Assembly: GCA_964540965.1 (NCBI GenBank)
Contig: CAZIOT010000010.1
Coordinates: forward strand, 62,001-126,000
From: JADYZU01 sp964540965
GTDB taxonomy: Bacteria; Pseudomonadota; Alphaproteobacteria; Rhodobacterales; Rhodobacteraceae
Direction of reading: 5' to 3'
Length of the DNA: 64,000 nt
The position numbers and the translations under genes were made by a program. Each line of letters opens with the position of its first letter. Within the stretch, counting starts at the first letter, position 1. Under the pieces are notes generated by a model that was not told the DNA's origin, did not search any database, and saw only the letters and a program-made list of their open reading frames with translations. This document shows, piece after piece, positions 16,991 through 26,605 of this stretch.

Positions 16991-18415
16991 ATGAGCAACG
17001 CCACGATCTTTGACGAGATGACGGGCGGGGACGGCCAGCTTCGCCCCCCCTACGCCGCTTTCCGCGACTGGTTCGACGCACAGGACGCCGCCCGCCTGCA
17101 ACGCAAGCAGCGCGAGGCCGAGGATCTGTTCCGCCTGACCGGCATCACCTTCAACGTTTACGGAAGGGCCGAGGCGACCGAGCGGCTGATCCCCTTCGAC
17201 ATCATCCCGCGGGTGATCTCGGGCCGGGAATGGGGCCGGCTGGCGCGCGGCATCGAACAGCGGGTCCGCGCCATCAACGCCTTCCTGCATGACATCTATC
17301 ACCGGCAGGAAATCGTCCGCGCCGGCCGCCTGCCGGTCGAGATGGTGGCAAAAAACGCCGCCTTCCTGCCGCAGATGATCGGCGTCACCCCGCCGGGCGG
17401 CGTCTTTACCCATATCGTCGGCATCGACCTTGTGCGCACCGGCGAGGACCAGTTCTTTGTGCTCGAGGACAATGCCCGCACGCCTTCGGGTGTCAGCTAC
17501 ATGCTGGAAAACCGGGAAACCATGTTGCAGATGTTCCCCGAGCTGTTCTCGCGCAACCGGGTCCAGCCGGTGTCGGACTATCCCCGCCGGCTGCACCGCA
17601 GCCTGTGCGCCAGCGCCCCGCCCGCCTGCACCGGCGATCCGGTGGTGGCGGTGCTGACGCCGGGCCTGTTCAATTCCGCCTATTACGAACACAGCTTTCT
17701 GGCCGACAAGATGGGCGTCGAGCTGGTCGAGGGCCATGACCTGCGCGTCGTCGACGGCCGCGTGGCGATGCGCACGACCCAAGGATACAAGCCGATCGAC
17801 GTGCTGTATCGCCGGGTCGACGACGATTTCCTTGATCCGCTCAATTTCCGCCCCGACTCGAGCCTGGGCGTTCCGGGCATCTTCGATGTCTATCGCGCCG
17901 GCGGCATCACCATCGCCAACGCTCCGGGCACAGGCATCGCCGACGACAAGGCGATCTATTCCTACATGCCCGACATCGTCGAATTCTATACCGGCGAAAA
18001 GGCAATCCTGCAGAACGTCCCGACATGGCGCTGCTCCGACCCCGAGTCGCTGAAACATGTCGTCGACAACCTGCACGATCTGGTCGTGAAGGAGGTGCAT
18101 GGGTCGGGCGGCTACGGGATGCTGATCGGGCCCACCTCCTCGCGCCGGGAACTGGCCGAATTCCGGGAAAAGCTGCTGGCCCGCCCGGCGAACTATATCG
18201 CGCAGCCGACGCTCGCGCTATCGACGGTGCCGATCTTTACCAAGGCCGGCCTTGCCCCCCGCCATGTGGACCTGCGGCCTTACGTCCTTGTCAGCCCCGA
18301 AGGCGTGACGATCACCCCCGGCGGCCTGACCCGCGTGGCGCTCAAGAAGGGCAGCCTTGTCGTCAACTCCAGCCAGGGGGGTGGCACCAAGGACACCTGG
18401 GTGCTGGAAGAATGA
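16991..18415 (+). CDS. Circularly permuted ATP-grasp protein
   Basis: This 474-residue protein is of the circularly permuted ATP-grasp type 2 family (DUF404/407). Characteristic stretches are FVLEDNARTPSGVSYMLENR, VDVLYRRVDDDFLDP (approximate) and VVKEVHGSGGYGMLIGP, the last being a nucleotide-binding loop. The family is predicted to ligate amino acids or peptides. The following genes encode its usual partners: alpha-E protein, transglutaminase and Anbu protease. The next gene begins within a few bases of its stop codon. The product is unknown. Confidence 0.93.
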   Translation: MSNATIFDEMTGGDGQLRPPYAAFRDWFDAQDAARLQRKQREAEDLFRLTGITFNVYGRAEATERLIPFDIIPRVISGREWGRLARGIEQRVRAINAFLHDIYHRQEIVRAGRLPVEMVAKNAAFLPQMIGVTPPGGVFTHIVGIDLVRTGEDQFFVLEDNARTPSGVSYMLENRETMLQMFPELFSRNRVQPVSDYPRRLHRSLCASAPPACTGDPVVAVLTPGLFNSAYYEHSFLADKMGVELVEGHDLRVVDGRVAMRTTQGYKPIDVLYRRVDDDFLDPLNFRPDSSLGVPGIFDVYRAGGITIANAPGTGIADDKAIYSYMPDIVEFYTGEKAILQNVPTWRCSDPESLKHVVDNLHDLVVKEVHGSGGYGMLIGPTSSRRELAEFREKLLARPANYIAQPTLALSTVPIFTKAGLAPRHVDLRPYVLVSPEGVTITPGGLTRVALKKGSLVVNSSQGGGTKDTWVLEE

Positions 18416-18417
18416 CC

Positions 18418-19356
18418 ATGCTGGGCAAGACCGCAGGCGGGCTGTTCTGGATGTTCCGCTACCTCGAACGGTCCGAGACCTCGGCCCGGCTGGTCGAGGC
18501 CGGGCAGCGCATCGCCCTGACCCGCAGCCATTCCGACGACGAATGGCAATCGGTGCTGCAGACAGCGGCCGTTCTGGGCAGCTACCTGGGCAAATACGGC
18601 GATGTGACCAAGGACAACGCCATCGACTGGATGCTGCGCGACAAGGACAACCCGTCCTCGGTGCTGAACGTGATCGAGAATGCGCGCAACAACGCCAGAC
18701 TGGTGCGCACGGCACTGACGCGCGAAGTCTGGGAAAGCGTCAACGAAAGCTGGATGATCCTGCGCGACGCGCTGGCGCGCAAGGTCGGCGAACGCGACCT
18801 GCCGCAGATCCTGAACCTGATCCGCCAGCGTTCGGCGCATGTCCGCGGCGCCATGACCGGCACCATGCTGCGCAATGACATCTACAATTTCGCCCGGATC
18901 GGCACCTTCGTCGAACGCGCCGACAGCACAGCGCGGATACTTGACGTGAAATACTATGTCCTGCTGCCCTCGGCGATGGCGGTGGGGTCGAACCTCGACA
19001 ATGTGCAGTGGGAAACCATCCTGCGCTCGGTCAGTGCCGAGGGCGGGTTCCGCATGACCCACGGCCAGGATCCGACGCCGCGCAAGATCGCGCAGTTCCT
19101 GATCCTTGACCGCAAGATGCCGCGCAGCCTGGTCTTCTGCGGCGCCAAGATCGCCGAGAACCTTGACTGGCTCGCCCGCGACTATGGCGTCTCCCTGCCC
19201 TCGCACGAGATGATCGCGGCGCTGAATGCCGCCTATACCGGGCGCGGCATCGACGACATCTTTGACAGCGGCCTGCACGAATTCATCCAGGACTACCTGC
19301 GCAATCTGGGCGGCATCGCCCGGCAGGTGGAAATCGACTATCGGTTTTATGAGTGA
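18418..19356 (+). CDS. Alpha-E domain protein (DUF403)
   Basis: This 312-residue, largely helical protein starts MLGKTAGGLFWMFRYLERSE, the family hallmark. It includes DDEWQSVLQTAA and the C-terminal GIARQVEIDYRFYE. The alpha-E domain always accompanies the circularly permuted ATP-grasp and is thought to cooperate with it. Two starts are close together: 18412 overlaps the previous stop as ATGA, and 18418 has GGAAG at better distance and matches the family N-terminus. The second is preferred. Confidence 0.92.
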   Translation: MLGKTAGGLFWMFRYLERSETSARLVEAGQRIALTRSHSDDEWQSVLQTAAVLGSYLGKYGDVTKDNAIDWMLRDKDNPSSVLNVIENARNNARLVRTALTREVWESVNESWMILRDALARKVGERDLPQILNLIRQRSAHVRGAMTGTMLRNDIYNFARIGTFVERADSTARILDVKYYVLLPSAMAVGSNLDNVQWETILRSVSAEGGFRMTHGQDPTPRKIAQFLILDRKMPRSLVFCGAKIAENLDWLARDYGVSLPSHEMIAALNAAYTGRGIDDIFDSGLHEFIQDYLRNLGGIARQVEIDYRFYE

Positions 19357-19358
19357 CC

Positions 19359-20168
19359 ATGCACCTGCGGATCAGCCATACCACGAGCTACCTCTATGAC
19401 GGGCCGGTATCCTATGCCCTGCAACAGGTCCGCCTGCGGCCCAAGGAAACCCCGGCGCAAAAGGTGCTGGACTGGCGGCTGACCGTCACCGGCGGCAAGA
19501 CCGAATGCCGGTTCGAGGACAGCCACCGCAACTCTGTCGACCTGGTCTCGTTCGACCCCGGCACCACCCGCCTGACGCTGCATGCCGAAGGCGAGGTCGA
19601 GGTCGAGGATACCGCCGGCGTCCTTGGCGCGCATGGCGGTTTCGCGCCGCTCTGGCTGTTCGAGAGGGTGACGCCGCTGACCCGCCCCGGCCCCGGCGTG
19701 CGGCGGCTGCTGCAGGGGGTGGCGGGGTCCGGCGTGCTTGACCGCCTGCACGGGCTGATGGCGGCGATCCCCGCGGCTGTCGCCTATGAACCCGGCCGCA
19801 GCGCCATCGGCTGGACTGCCGAGGATGCGCTGACCGCCGGGCACGGCGTCTGCCAGGACATGGCGCATGTCTTCATCGCTGCCGCCCGCGCCATGGGCGT
19901 GCCGGCGCGCTATGTCTCGGGCTATCTGATGATGACCGACCGTGTTGAGCAGGACGCCACCCACGCCTGGGCCGAGGCGCATGTCCCCGGCCTTGGCTGG
20001 GTCGGCTTCGACATCGCCAACGGCATGTGCCCCGATGCCGGCTATGTCCGCGTCGCGACGGGGCTGGACTATGCCGAGGCGGCACCGGTATCAGGGATGC
20101 GCGTGGGCACCGGGACCGAGCATCTGACCGTGTCGCTGGCCGTGGCGCAGGTGCAGGTTCAGCAATAG
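19359..20168 (+). CDS. Transglutaminase-like cysteine peptidase family protein
   Basis: The 269-residue protein has an N-terminal beta-rich region (MHLRISHTTSYLYDGPV) and a transglutaminase-like core with the full Cys-His-Asp triad, in GHGVCQDMAHVF, DATHAWAEAHVPG and GFDIANG. In this gene context it may hydrolyse or form isopeptide bonds made by the ATP-grasp enzyme. The ATG at 19359 lies two bases past the stop of the alpha-E gene, consistent with one operon. Confidence 0.93.
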   Translation: MHLRISHTTSYLYDGPVSYALQQVRLRPKETPAQKVLDWRLTVTGGKTECRFEDSHRNSVDLVSFDPGTTRLTLHAEGEVEVEDTAGVLGAHGGFAPLWLFERVTPLTRPGPGVRRLLQGVAGSGVLDRLHGLMAAIPAAVAYEPGRSAIGWTAEDALTAGHGVCQDMAHVFIAAARAMGVPARYVSGYLMMTDRVEQDATHAWAEAHVPGLGWVGFDIANGMCPDAGYVRVATGLDYAEAAPVSGMRVGTGTEHLTVSLAVAQVQVQQ

Positions 20169-20177
20169 GCGGGACGG

Positions 20178-20906
20178 ATGACGTATTGTGTGGGCCTCAG
20201 GCTCAACCGGGGCCTCGTGTTCATGTCGGACACCCGCACCAATGCGGGCGTCGACAACATCTCGACCTATCGCAAGATGTTCACCTGGTCCGACCACGAT
20301 TCCGTCGTCACGCTGATGACCGCCGGCAATCTGGCCACCACGCAGGCGGTGGTCAGCCTGCTTGAGGAACGGCTCAAGGTGCCGACCGATCGCAACCCAT
20401 CGGTCCTTGGCCTGCCGTCGATGTTCCAGGTCGCCCGCCATGTCGGCGAAACCCTGCGCGAGGTGATCCAGACCTCCTCCGGAGCCGGCCAGCGCGCCGA
20501 TTCGACCTTCAACGCCAATATCATCCTTGGTGGCCAGGTGCGCGGATCGGAACCGCGGCTGTTCCTGATCTATCCCGAGGGCAATTTCATCGAGGCCGGC
20601 GACGATACCCCGTTCCTGCAGATCGGTGAAACCAAATATGGCCGGCCGATCCTGGTCCGCGCCTTTGACCCCGACATGAGCTTTGCCGCCGCGGTCAAGC
20701 TGCTGCTGGTCAGCTTCGATTCGACGATCAAGGCCAACCTCTCGGTCGGACTGCCGCTTGACCTGACCATCTACCAGCGCGACAGCCTGCAGGCCGGCGA
20801 CAGGCTGCGCATCCGCGGCGACGATGCCTATTTCCAGCAGATCTCGCTGGGCTGGGGCGATGCGCTGAAAAGCGCCTTCGATTCGCTGCCCGATTTCGCA
20901 TTGTGA
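20178..20906 (+). CDS. Anbu-type proteasome-like protease
   Basis: The 242-residue protein belongs to the ancestral beta-subunit (Anbu) branch of the Ntn-hydrolase fold, related to HslV and proteasome beta subunits. Thr2, exposed after removal of the first Met (M-T-Y-C-V-G-L), is the expected nucleophile. SDTRTNAGVD follows at the usual Asp-containing position. It lies 9 bases past the transglutaminase gene. The gene order ATP-grasp, alpha-E, transglutaminase, Anbu is the standard module, and the natural substrate is unknown. Confidence 0.93.
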   Translation: MTYCVGLRLNRGLVFMSDTRTNAGVDNISTYRKMFTWSDHDSVVTLMTAGNLATTQAVVSLLEERLKVPTDRNPSVLGLPSMFQVARHVGETLREVIQTSSGAGQRADSTFNANIILGGQVRGSEPRLFLIYPEGNFIEAGDDTPFLQIGETKYGRPILVRAFDPDMSFAAAVKLLLVSFDSTIKANLSVGLPLDLTIYQRDSLQAGDRLRIRGDDAYFQQISLGWGDALKSAFDSLPDFAL

Positions 20907-21661
20907 CCCGCATCTACGCGATCGGCGACATCCACGGCCATCTCGACAAACTCGCCGCCGCCCATGCCCTGATCGCCGCCGACCGGCGTCTGACCGGCGA
21001 CGAAGCCGCGCCGGTGGTGCATCTGGGCGATCTTGTCGACCGCGGCCCGGAAAGTGCCGAGGTGATCGACTATCTTGCCGCCGGCCCCACCGGCCGCGCG
21101 ACCTGGGTGACGCTCAAGGGCAACCACGATTACCTGTTCGAACTGTTCCTGCGCGATCCGGCGCTGCGCGATCCCGGCCTGCGGTCCGAACTGTCCTGGC
21201 TGCACGACCGTATCGGCGGCCAGACCACGCTGGAAAGCTATGGCATCGCCGAACCCGGCAACCGCGCCCCCGCCGATCTTGTGGCCGAGGCGCAGGCGCG
21301 GGTGCCGGCCGGCCATCGGGCGTTTCTCGCCGCCCTGCCCCTGACCTTCGCCGCGCCGGGCCTGTTGTTCGTCCATGCCGGCATCCGGCCGGGCATCGCC
21401 CTGCCCGACCAGTCGCCACAGGATCTGATGTGGATCCGCAAGGATTTCCACCTGTCGACGGCCGATCACGGCGCGGTGGTGGTCCACGGCCATACCCCGG
21501 TCGAGGCGCCGACCGGCTATGGCAACCGCATCAACCTTGATACCGGCGCCGCCTATGGCAAGCGGCTGACGGCGGCAGTGATCGAGGATGGCGTGGCCTG
21601 GGAACTGACCGCAGAGGGGCGCCAGCCGCTGCGGCAGCGCCCGGCGGGGACAATGGATTAG
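20903..21661 (+). CDS. Metallophosphoesterase, probable Ser/Thr protein phosphatase
   Basis: The 252-residue calcineurin-like phosphatase has all metal motifs: GDIHGH, GDLVDRGP, GNHD, FVHAGIRPG and VHGHTP. This is the PP2A-like bacterial phosphatase pattern (PrpA/ApaH relatives). It starts at GTG 20903, overlapping the Anbu stop by four bases (GTGA), so it is translationally coupled to the Anbu module. That coupling suggests it could dephosphorylate a component or product of the module. It is only distantly related to the phosphatase at 11776-12711. Confidence 0.9.
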   Translation: MTRIYAIGDIHGHLDKLAAAHALIAADRRLTGDEAAPVVHLGDLVDRGPESAEVIDYLAAGPTGRATWVTLKGNHDYLFELFLRDPALRDPGLRSELSWLHDRIGGQTTLESYGIAEPGNRAPADLVAEAQARVPAGHRAFLAALPLTFAAPGLLFVHAGIRPGIALPDQSPQDLMWIRKDFHLSTADHGAVVVHGHTPVEAPTGYGNRINLDTGAAYGKRLTAAVIEDGVAWELTAEGRQPLRQRPAGTMD

Positions 21662-21727
21662 AGCCGAATTTATCCCGCAACTACAACGGGTTGCGCGGCG
21701 ACCTTTATCTTGATCCGCTGATCAAGA

Positions 21728-21760
21728 CCGGCCCCCCGCCGGGAGGGGACGGGGGGCCGG
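21728..21760. terminator. Candidate bidirectional terminator
   Basis: Perfect 10-bp arms (CCGGCCCCCC and GGGGGGCCGG) with a 13-base spacer lie between the phosphatase gene on the plus strand and the hydantoinase gene on the minus strand. The stem is very stable but has no T-tract on either side, so its efficiency is uncertain. It is the only strong structure in this 160-base convergent gap. Confidence 0.55.
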
Positions 21761-21821
21761 GTCGGAGGGGCGCCCCGCCCGCTTGCGCGGCCGCTCGGGG
21801 GCGCGCCCTCCTGTCCGGTGG

Positions 21822-23465
21822 TCAGAGGCCGTAGACCTCTTTCGCCCGTTCCGGCGTGACATAGCCGTTCAGGATATCACGCTCGACCGCCTCGGGCGTG
21901 CGCGCTTTGGGATCGCCATAGCCGCCGCCATTGGCGGTGACGATGCGGATCACGTCATCGGTGTTGACGACCACATTCGTCGCAAAGGCATAGCGTTCCT
22001 TGCGGCCATCGGTCCGGCACAGCTCGACATAGTTGAGCGATCCGTCCTTGCCCCCCGCCTGCCCCCAGGGCGGCATCCGCGACCGCGTATAGCCCAGCGA
22101 CAGGAAATTGTTGTCACCGCGGACGCGGTAATGCACCTCGATCCCCTTGCCGCCGCGCCATTGCCCCTCACCGCCCGGTTCGGGGTTCAGCGCCACCTGG
22201 TCGACGAACATGCCATAGCGCGCCTCGGCGATCTCGGCCGGGCAGTTGAAGGTTTCGCCGTGGAAACCGCTGAACTGCCCGGACGGGCCGTCATGCCCGG
22301 TCCATGCGCCCCAGCCGCCGATCTGCGGTTCAACGATCGTATAGTGCCGCCCGGTGTCGGGATGCTTGCCACCCATGACCGTGCCGCAGATCGAGGCGAA
22401 ATTGCCCGAAGGCACCACGCCGGGAAAGTGATGCGCCAGCGCCCGCAGGGTCATGTCGAACAGGCGGATCTCGACCTCGGAGTAATAGCCGAGCGCGCCC
22501 GGCTCCACGACATGGAAGATCGTCCCCGGTTTGGTGATGACCTCGAGCGGGCGGAAACAGCCGCCGTTGCCCGGCCCCTCGGGGTCGGTAAAGGTCTTGA
22601 ACGCCAGTTGCAGGGCAATCTCCGACCCTTCGCGCGACGAATTGTTCGACCCGGCCTGACCCGGATTGTCGGTCAGGTCGACGGTGAATTTCTCGGGCGT
22701 GATGGTCAGGCGGATCTTGTGGATCGCGCCGCTGTCCTGCTCCTCCTCGAAATGATAGACCCCGGCCGGCAGCGCCTTGAGAGCGGCCAGCGCCCGGCGT
22801 TCGCCCAGATCCATGTAATCGTTGACCGCGGCCAGATAGGTCTCGGGCCCGTATTTCGCGATCAGTTCCAGCACCCGGCGTTCGCCGATGCGCAAGCCCG
22901 CGATCCCGGCCCACAGGTCGCCACGCAGGAAATCCGGCAGGCGGGTGTTGACGTAAAGGATGTCGAACACCGCCTGATTGGCCGTGCCCTGATCGAACAG
23001 CTTGACCGCCGGAATGCGCACGCCTTCCTGGAAGATCTCGGTCGCGGTCGAGGACATCGACCCCGGCACATTGCCGCCGACATCGTTCCAGTGCGCGATA
23101 TTGGCGACCCAGGCGACGATCCTGCCATCGGCAAAGACCGGGCTGGCCAGCACCATGTCGTTCAGATGCGTGACGCCGCCGTAATAGGGATCGTTCGAGG
23201 CGAACACGTCGCCCGGCCGCACGGTATCCAGCGGGAATTTCTTGAGGATGCCCTTCACCGCCTTGTCCAGAACGCCGATGAAGGCCGGGATGCCGGCGCC
23301 GGCAGCGGCAATGTCGCCCACCGGGTCAAGGATCGAGGACGACAGGTCCAGCACCTCGTAGATGATCGCCGACATGCTGGCCTTGCGCTGGGCCACGAAC
23401 ATTTCGTCGGCGATGGCCTCGAGCGCGTTCTGGATGATGTCGAAAGTGACGGGATCGTGGGTCAT
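21822..23465 (-). CDS. hyuB: Hydantoinase B/oxoprolinase family protein, beta subunit
   Basis: The 547-residue protein is of the HyuB family. These proteins pair with HyuA for ATP-dependent opening of cyclic amides (N-methylhydantoin, 5-oxoproline) or, in other branches, carboxylation of ketones. Typical stretches are FDIIQNALEAIADEM at the start, GDVFASNDPYYGG, HWNDVGGNVPGS and the C-terminal ANGGGYGDPKAR. Its ATG overlaps the HyuA stop (ATGA). It is the last gene of a minus-strand operon that includes a transporter and hydroxyproline enzymes. The ring substrate is unknown. Confidence 0.92.
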   Translation of the reverse strand: MTHDPVTFDIIQNALEAIADEMFVAQRKASMSAIIYEVLDLSSSILDPVGDIAAAGAGIPAFIGVLDKAVKGILKKFPLDTVRPGDVFASNDPYYGGVTHLNDMVLASPVFADGRIVAWVANIAHWNDVGGNVPGSMSSTATEIFQEGVRIPAVKLFDQGTANQAVFDILYVNTRLPDFLRGDLWAGIAGLRIGERRVLELIAKYGPETYLAAVNDYMDLGERRALAALKALPAGVYHFEEEQDSGAIHKIRLTITPEKFTVDLTDNPGQAGSNNSSREGSEIALQLAFKTFTDPEGPGNGGCFRPLEVITKPGTIFHVVEPGALGYYSEVEIRLFDMTLRALAHHFPGVVPSGNFASICGTVMGGKHPDTGRHYTIVEPQIGGWGAWTGHDGPSGQFSGFHGETFNCPAEIAEARYGMFVDQVALNPEPGGEGQWRGGKGIEVHYRVRGDNNFLSLGYTRSRMPPWGQAGGKDGSLNYVELCRTDGRKERYAFATNVVVNTDDVIRIVTANGGGYGDPKARTPEAVERDILNGYVTPERAKEVYGL

Positions 23466-25537
23466 GCTTGCCCCCGGATATCGATGTGGATGTTGCCGAA
23501 ATCGTCCATGCGGACATGGTTGCCGGGATGGACGACGATGGTGGTGCCCGGATCCTCGATCACCGCCGGGCCGTCGAAGGCATGGCCGGGTTCAAGTTTC
23601 GTGCCGTCATAGATCACCGCCTCGTGCACGCCTTCGGTGGCGTAATCGACGGCGCGGCGGCCCTTGACCGCGCTGTCGACGGTGGCGCCGGTGGTCGGCA
23701 GCGCGACGATTTCCAGCTTGCCGACCTCGGACGCAGCGATGAGATGGAGGCCGATGATCTCGACCCCGGCATCAAGGCGGTAGGTGTATTCGCGTTCGTA
23801 AGCGGCGTGGAAATCGGCGATCAGCCTGTCCATGCCGGCGGCGTCGGGCACACCGGCGGGGAACGGCACCTCGACCGCGAATTCCTGGTTCTGGTAGCGG
23901 GCGCGGATGAAGCGTTTCATGGTGATGCGGTCGGCCGCCACCCCTTCGCGGGCAAAGTCTTCAACCGCCCGCGCCTCGGTCGCGGCCAGCAGCCGGCCCA
24001 GTCCGGCGGCATTGTCGCCGTCCATCAGTTCGGTGACGAAATAATCGCGGCGCAGGTCGGACATGAGCATGCCCCAGGCCGAAAACACCGGCGCGCCGCG
24101 CGGCACCACGACCTTCTTCACCCCCAGTTCCTGCCCCAAAGCCACGCCATGCATCGGCCCGCCCCCGCCGAACACCACCAGCGTGAAATCGCGCGGGTCA
24201 TGGCCGCGGTTGACGCTGACCAGCTTCAACGCATTGACCATGTTGGAATTGGCGATGCGGACGATGCCGCGCGCCACTTCGGCCGCGGTCATGTTCAGAC
24301 GGCTCGCCAGCCCACCCAGCGCGGTGTCCAGCGCGCCCATATCGGCCACGACGGATCCGCCGCAGAAATAATCCTTGTTGATCCGGCCCAGGGCCAGATT
24401 GGCGTCGGTGGTGGTGGCATTGACGCCGCCGCGCCCATAGGAGGCCGGGCCGGGCATGGCGCCGGCCGATTTCGGCCCGACATGCAGCTTGTCGAAATCA
24501 TCGACCCAGGCGATGGAGCCGCCGCCGTTGCCGATCTCGACCAGATCGACCACCGGCACCATGATCGGATAACCGGCCGATTTGCGGTCACGCTCGATCC
24601 AGTAGTCGGTCTTGATCGCGACATGCCCGCCCTTGATGAGCGAACACTTCGCCGTGGTGCCACCGATATCCAGCGCCAGCACGTCCGGCTCGCCGATGAT
24701 CCGGCCCAGTTCGGCGGCGCCCCAGAACCCCGAGGCCGGGCCGCTTTCGACCATGGTGATCGGCACCGCCTTGATCGCCTTGACCGAATCGACGCCGCAA
24801 TTCGACTGCATGATGTAAAGGCTGCCGTTGTATCCCTTGTCCGTCAGGCCCTTTTCCAGCCGGTCAAGATAGCGTTCGGCGGCGGGCTGGACATAGGCCG
24901 ACAGCACCGTGGTCGAAGTGCGTTCGTATTCGCGCCATTCGCGGGTGATCTGGTGGCTGGCCACCGCCGCGACACCGGGCCAGAGCCGGCGCAATTCGGC
25001 GATCACCGCCTCCTCATGCGCCGGGTTGGCATAGGCGTGGATCAGGCAGACGGCGACGGCATTGATGCCCGCCGCCTGGAAATCGGCAACGATCCCCGGC
25101 AGGCCAGACAGGTCAAGCGGCACCTGTTCGGCCCCGTGGAAATCCATCCGCCCCGGCACTTCGCGGCGCAGATGGCGTTCGACGAAAGGCGCCGGCTTTT
25201 CATACATCAGGTTGAAGAAGTCGGGCCGGTTGCCGCGGCCGATTTCCAGCACGTCGCGAAAGCCGCGCGTGGTGATGAGGCCGACCTTCGCCCCCTTGCG
25301 TTCGGTCAGCGAATTGATGACGACCGTGGTGCCATGGGCAAAGAAGTCGACCGTGGAAATGTCGACCCCGGCCTTGTCCAGCACGTTCAGCACGCCCTTT
25401 TCGAATTCGGGCGGGGTGGTGTCGGATTTCTCGGTCCGCACCGTCTGGCGCCCGGTTCTGGTGTCGGTCTCGAAATGCACCAGATCGGTGAAGGTGCCGC
25501 CGACATCGGTGGCGACGCGGATGATCTTGTCGGACAT
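23462..25537 (-). CDS. hyuA: Hydantoinase/oxoprolinase family protein, alpha subunit
   Basis: The 691-residue HyuA-type protein has an N-terminal actin-like ATP-binding loop, ATDVGGTFTDLV. It also has DIGGTTAKCSLI in the second actin-like half and the VFGGGGPMHGVALG motif typical of the family. With HyuB it should use ATP to hydrolyse or carboxylate a small substrate in the cytoplasm. The ATG at 25537 is preferred; a GTG at 25549 is in frame. It lies 90 bases past the permease gene on the same strand. Confidence 0.92.
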   Translation of the reverse strand: MSDKIIRVATDVGGTFTDLVHFETDTRTGRQTVRTEKSDTTPPEFEKGVLNVLDKAGVDISTVDFFAHGTTVVINSLTERKGAKVGLITTRGFRDVLEIGRGNRPDFFNLMYEKPAPFVERHLRREVPGRMDFHGAEQVPLDLSGLPGIVADFQAAGINAVAVCLIHAYANPAHEEAVIAELRRLWPGVAAVASHQITREWREYERTSTTVLSAYVQPAAERYLDRLEKGLTDKGYNGSLYIMQSNCGVDSVKAIKAVPITMVESGPASGFWGAAELGRIIGEPDVLALDIGGTTAKCSLIKGGHVAIKTDYWIERDRKSAGYPIMVPVVDLVEIGNGGGSIAWVDDFDKLHVGPKSAGAMPGPASYGRGGVNATTTDANLALGRINKDYFCGGSVVADMGALDTALGGLASRLNMTAAEVARGIVRIANSNMVNALKLVSVNRGHDPRDFTLVVFGGGGPMHGVALGQELGVKKVVVPRGAPVFSAWGMLMSDLRRDYFVTELMDGDNAAGLGRLLAATEARAVEDFAREGVAADRITMKRFIRARYQNQEFAVEVPFPAGVPDAAGMDRLIADFHAAYEREYTYRLDAGVEIIGLHLIAASEVGKLEIVALPTTGATVDSAVKGRRAVDYATEGVHEAVIYDGTKLEPGHAFDGPAVIEDPGTTIVVHPGNHVRMDDFGNIHIDIRGQA

Positions 25538-25627
25538 GGGTTTTCCCACTCTTGGGCCGCAAGGGCATGACGGGGACGGGCGGCCCCCGGACGGGGCCGC
25601 GCGCAGGGTTTGACGGATGGGCCGGGC

Positions 25628-26605
25628 CTAGCGGCGGTTGCCGCCCGAGGCCGCCAGAGCGACCGCCAGCACGATGATGACGCCGGTGGTCAGGTCCTTG
25701 AAGAACGGGTCGACGTTCATGATGTTGAAGCCGTTGCCGATCAGCGCCATCAGCAGCACGCCCGCCATCGACCGCCACACCGCCCCGGCGCCGCCCATGA
25801 TCGAGGTGCCGCCAAGGATGACCGCGGCAATCGCCTCGAACTCGATCCCCATGCCGGACCCGCTTTCGGCGGTCGACACGCGGCTGGTGGTGATGAGGCC
25901 GGCAATCCCCGCGGCCATGCCACACAGGGCAAAGGTGATGACCTTGACCCGGTTGGTGCGGATGCCCGACAGGATCGCCGCCTCTTCATTGCCGCCGACG
26001 GCAAAGACGGCGCGGCCGAATGTGGTGCGGTTCAGCACGAACATCATGATGCCCATGAAGCCGAGCATGACGAAGACGGCGATATTGACCTGCGCGAAGC
26101 CCAGGTCGATGCGGCCGCGGCCCAGCCATTCAAAGCTTTCCACCCGCACCGGCACCTGCTTGCCGTCGCTGATCAGCACGGCAAAGCCGCGATAGACCAT
26201 GCTTGTCGCAAGTGTGGCGAGGAAGGAATGGACATTGAAGACGGTGATGACCAGTCCGTTGATCGTGCCCAGCACCAGCCCGATCAGCGGCGCGACAAAG
26301 ATCGCCAGCACCGGACTGACATTCACCACGATCAGCGCCGATGTCACCGCTGCCACGGCAAAGATCGCCCCCGCCGACAGGTCGAACCCGCCGCCGATGA
26401 TGACCAGCGTCAGCGCACAGGCGATGATGAACACCGGCGTCCACTGGTTGAGGATGTTGAGCAGGTTGCGCGGCGTCAGGAACGACGCGTTGGTAAAGCT
26501 CAGCACCGCCATCAGCACGATGATGATGACGACAACGCCATAGTCGCGGGCGATATTGCCGGGCTTGAGGCGCGAACGCGGCGCGCTTGCAGGGGTGGCA
26601 GTCAT
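25628..26605 (-). CDS. Ribose-class ABC transporter permease
   Basis: The 325-residue BPD_transp_2 permease has the GGGFDLSAGAIFAVAAVTSA motif and the C-terminal GGTSIMGGAGAVWRS element, with about 8-10 membrane segments. It is the sole permease of the second transporter, so the channel is probably a homodimer. Its start overlaps the ATPase stop by four bases. Because the operon otherwise encodes amino acid and cyclic-amide enzymes, the cargo may not be a plain sugar. Confidence 0.92.
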   Translation of the reverse strand: MTATPASAPRSRLKPGNIARDYGVVVIIIVLMAVLSFTNASFLTPRNLLNILNQWTPVFIIACALTLVIIGGGFDLSAGAIFAVAAVTSALIVVNVSPVLAIFVAPLIGLVLGTINGLVITVFNVHSFLATLATSMVYRGFAVLISDGKQVPVRVESFEWLGRGRIDLGFAQVNIAVFVMLGFMGIMMFVLNRTTFGRAVFAVGGNEEAAILSGIRTNRVKVITFALCGMAAGIAGLITTSRVSTAESGSGMGIEFEAIAAVILGGTSIMGGAGAVWRSMAGVLLMALIGNGFNIMNVDPFFKDLTTGVIIVLAVALAASGGNRR

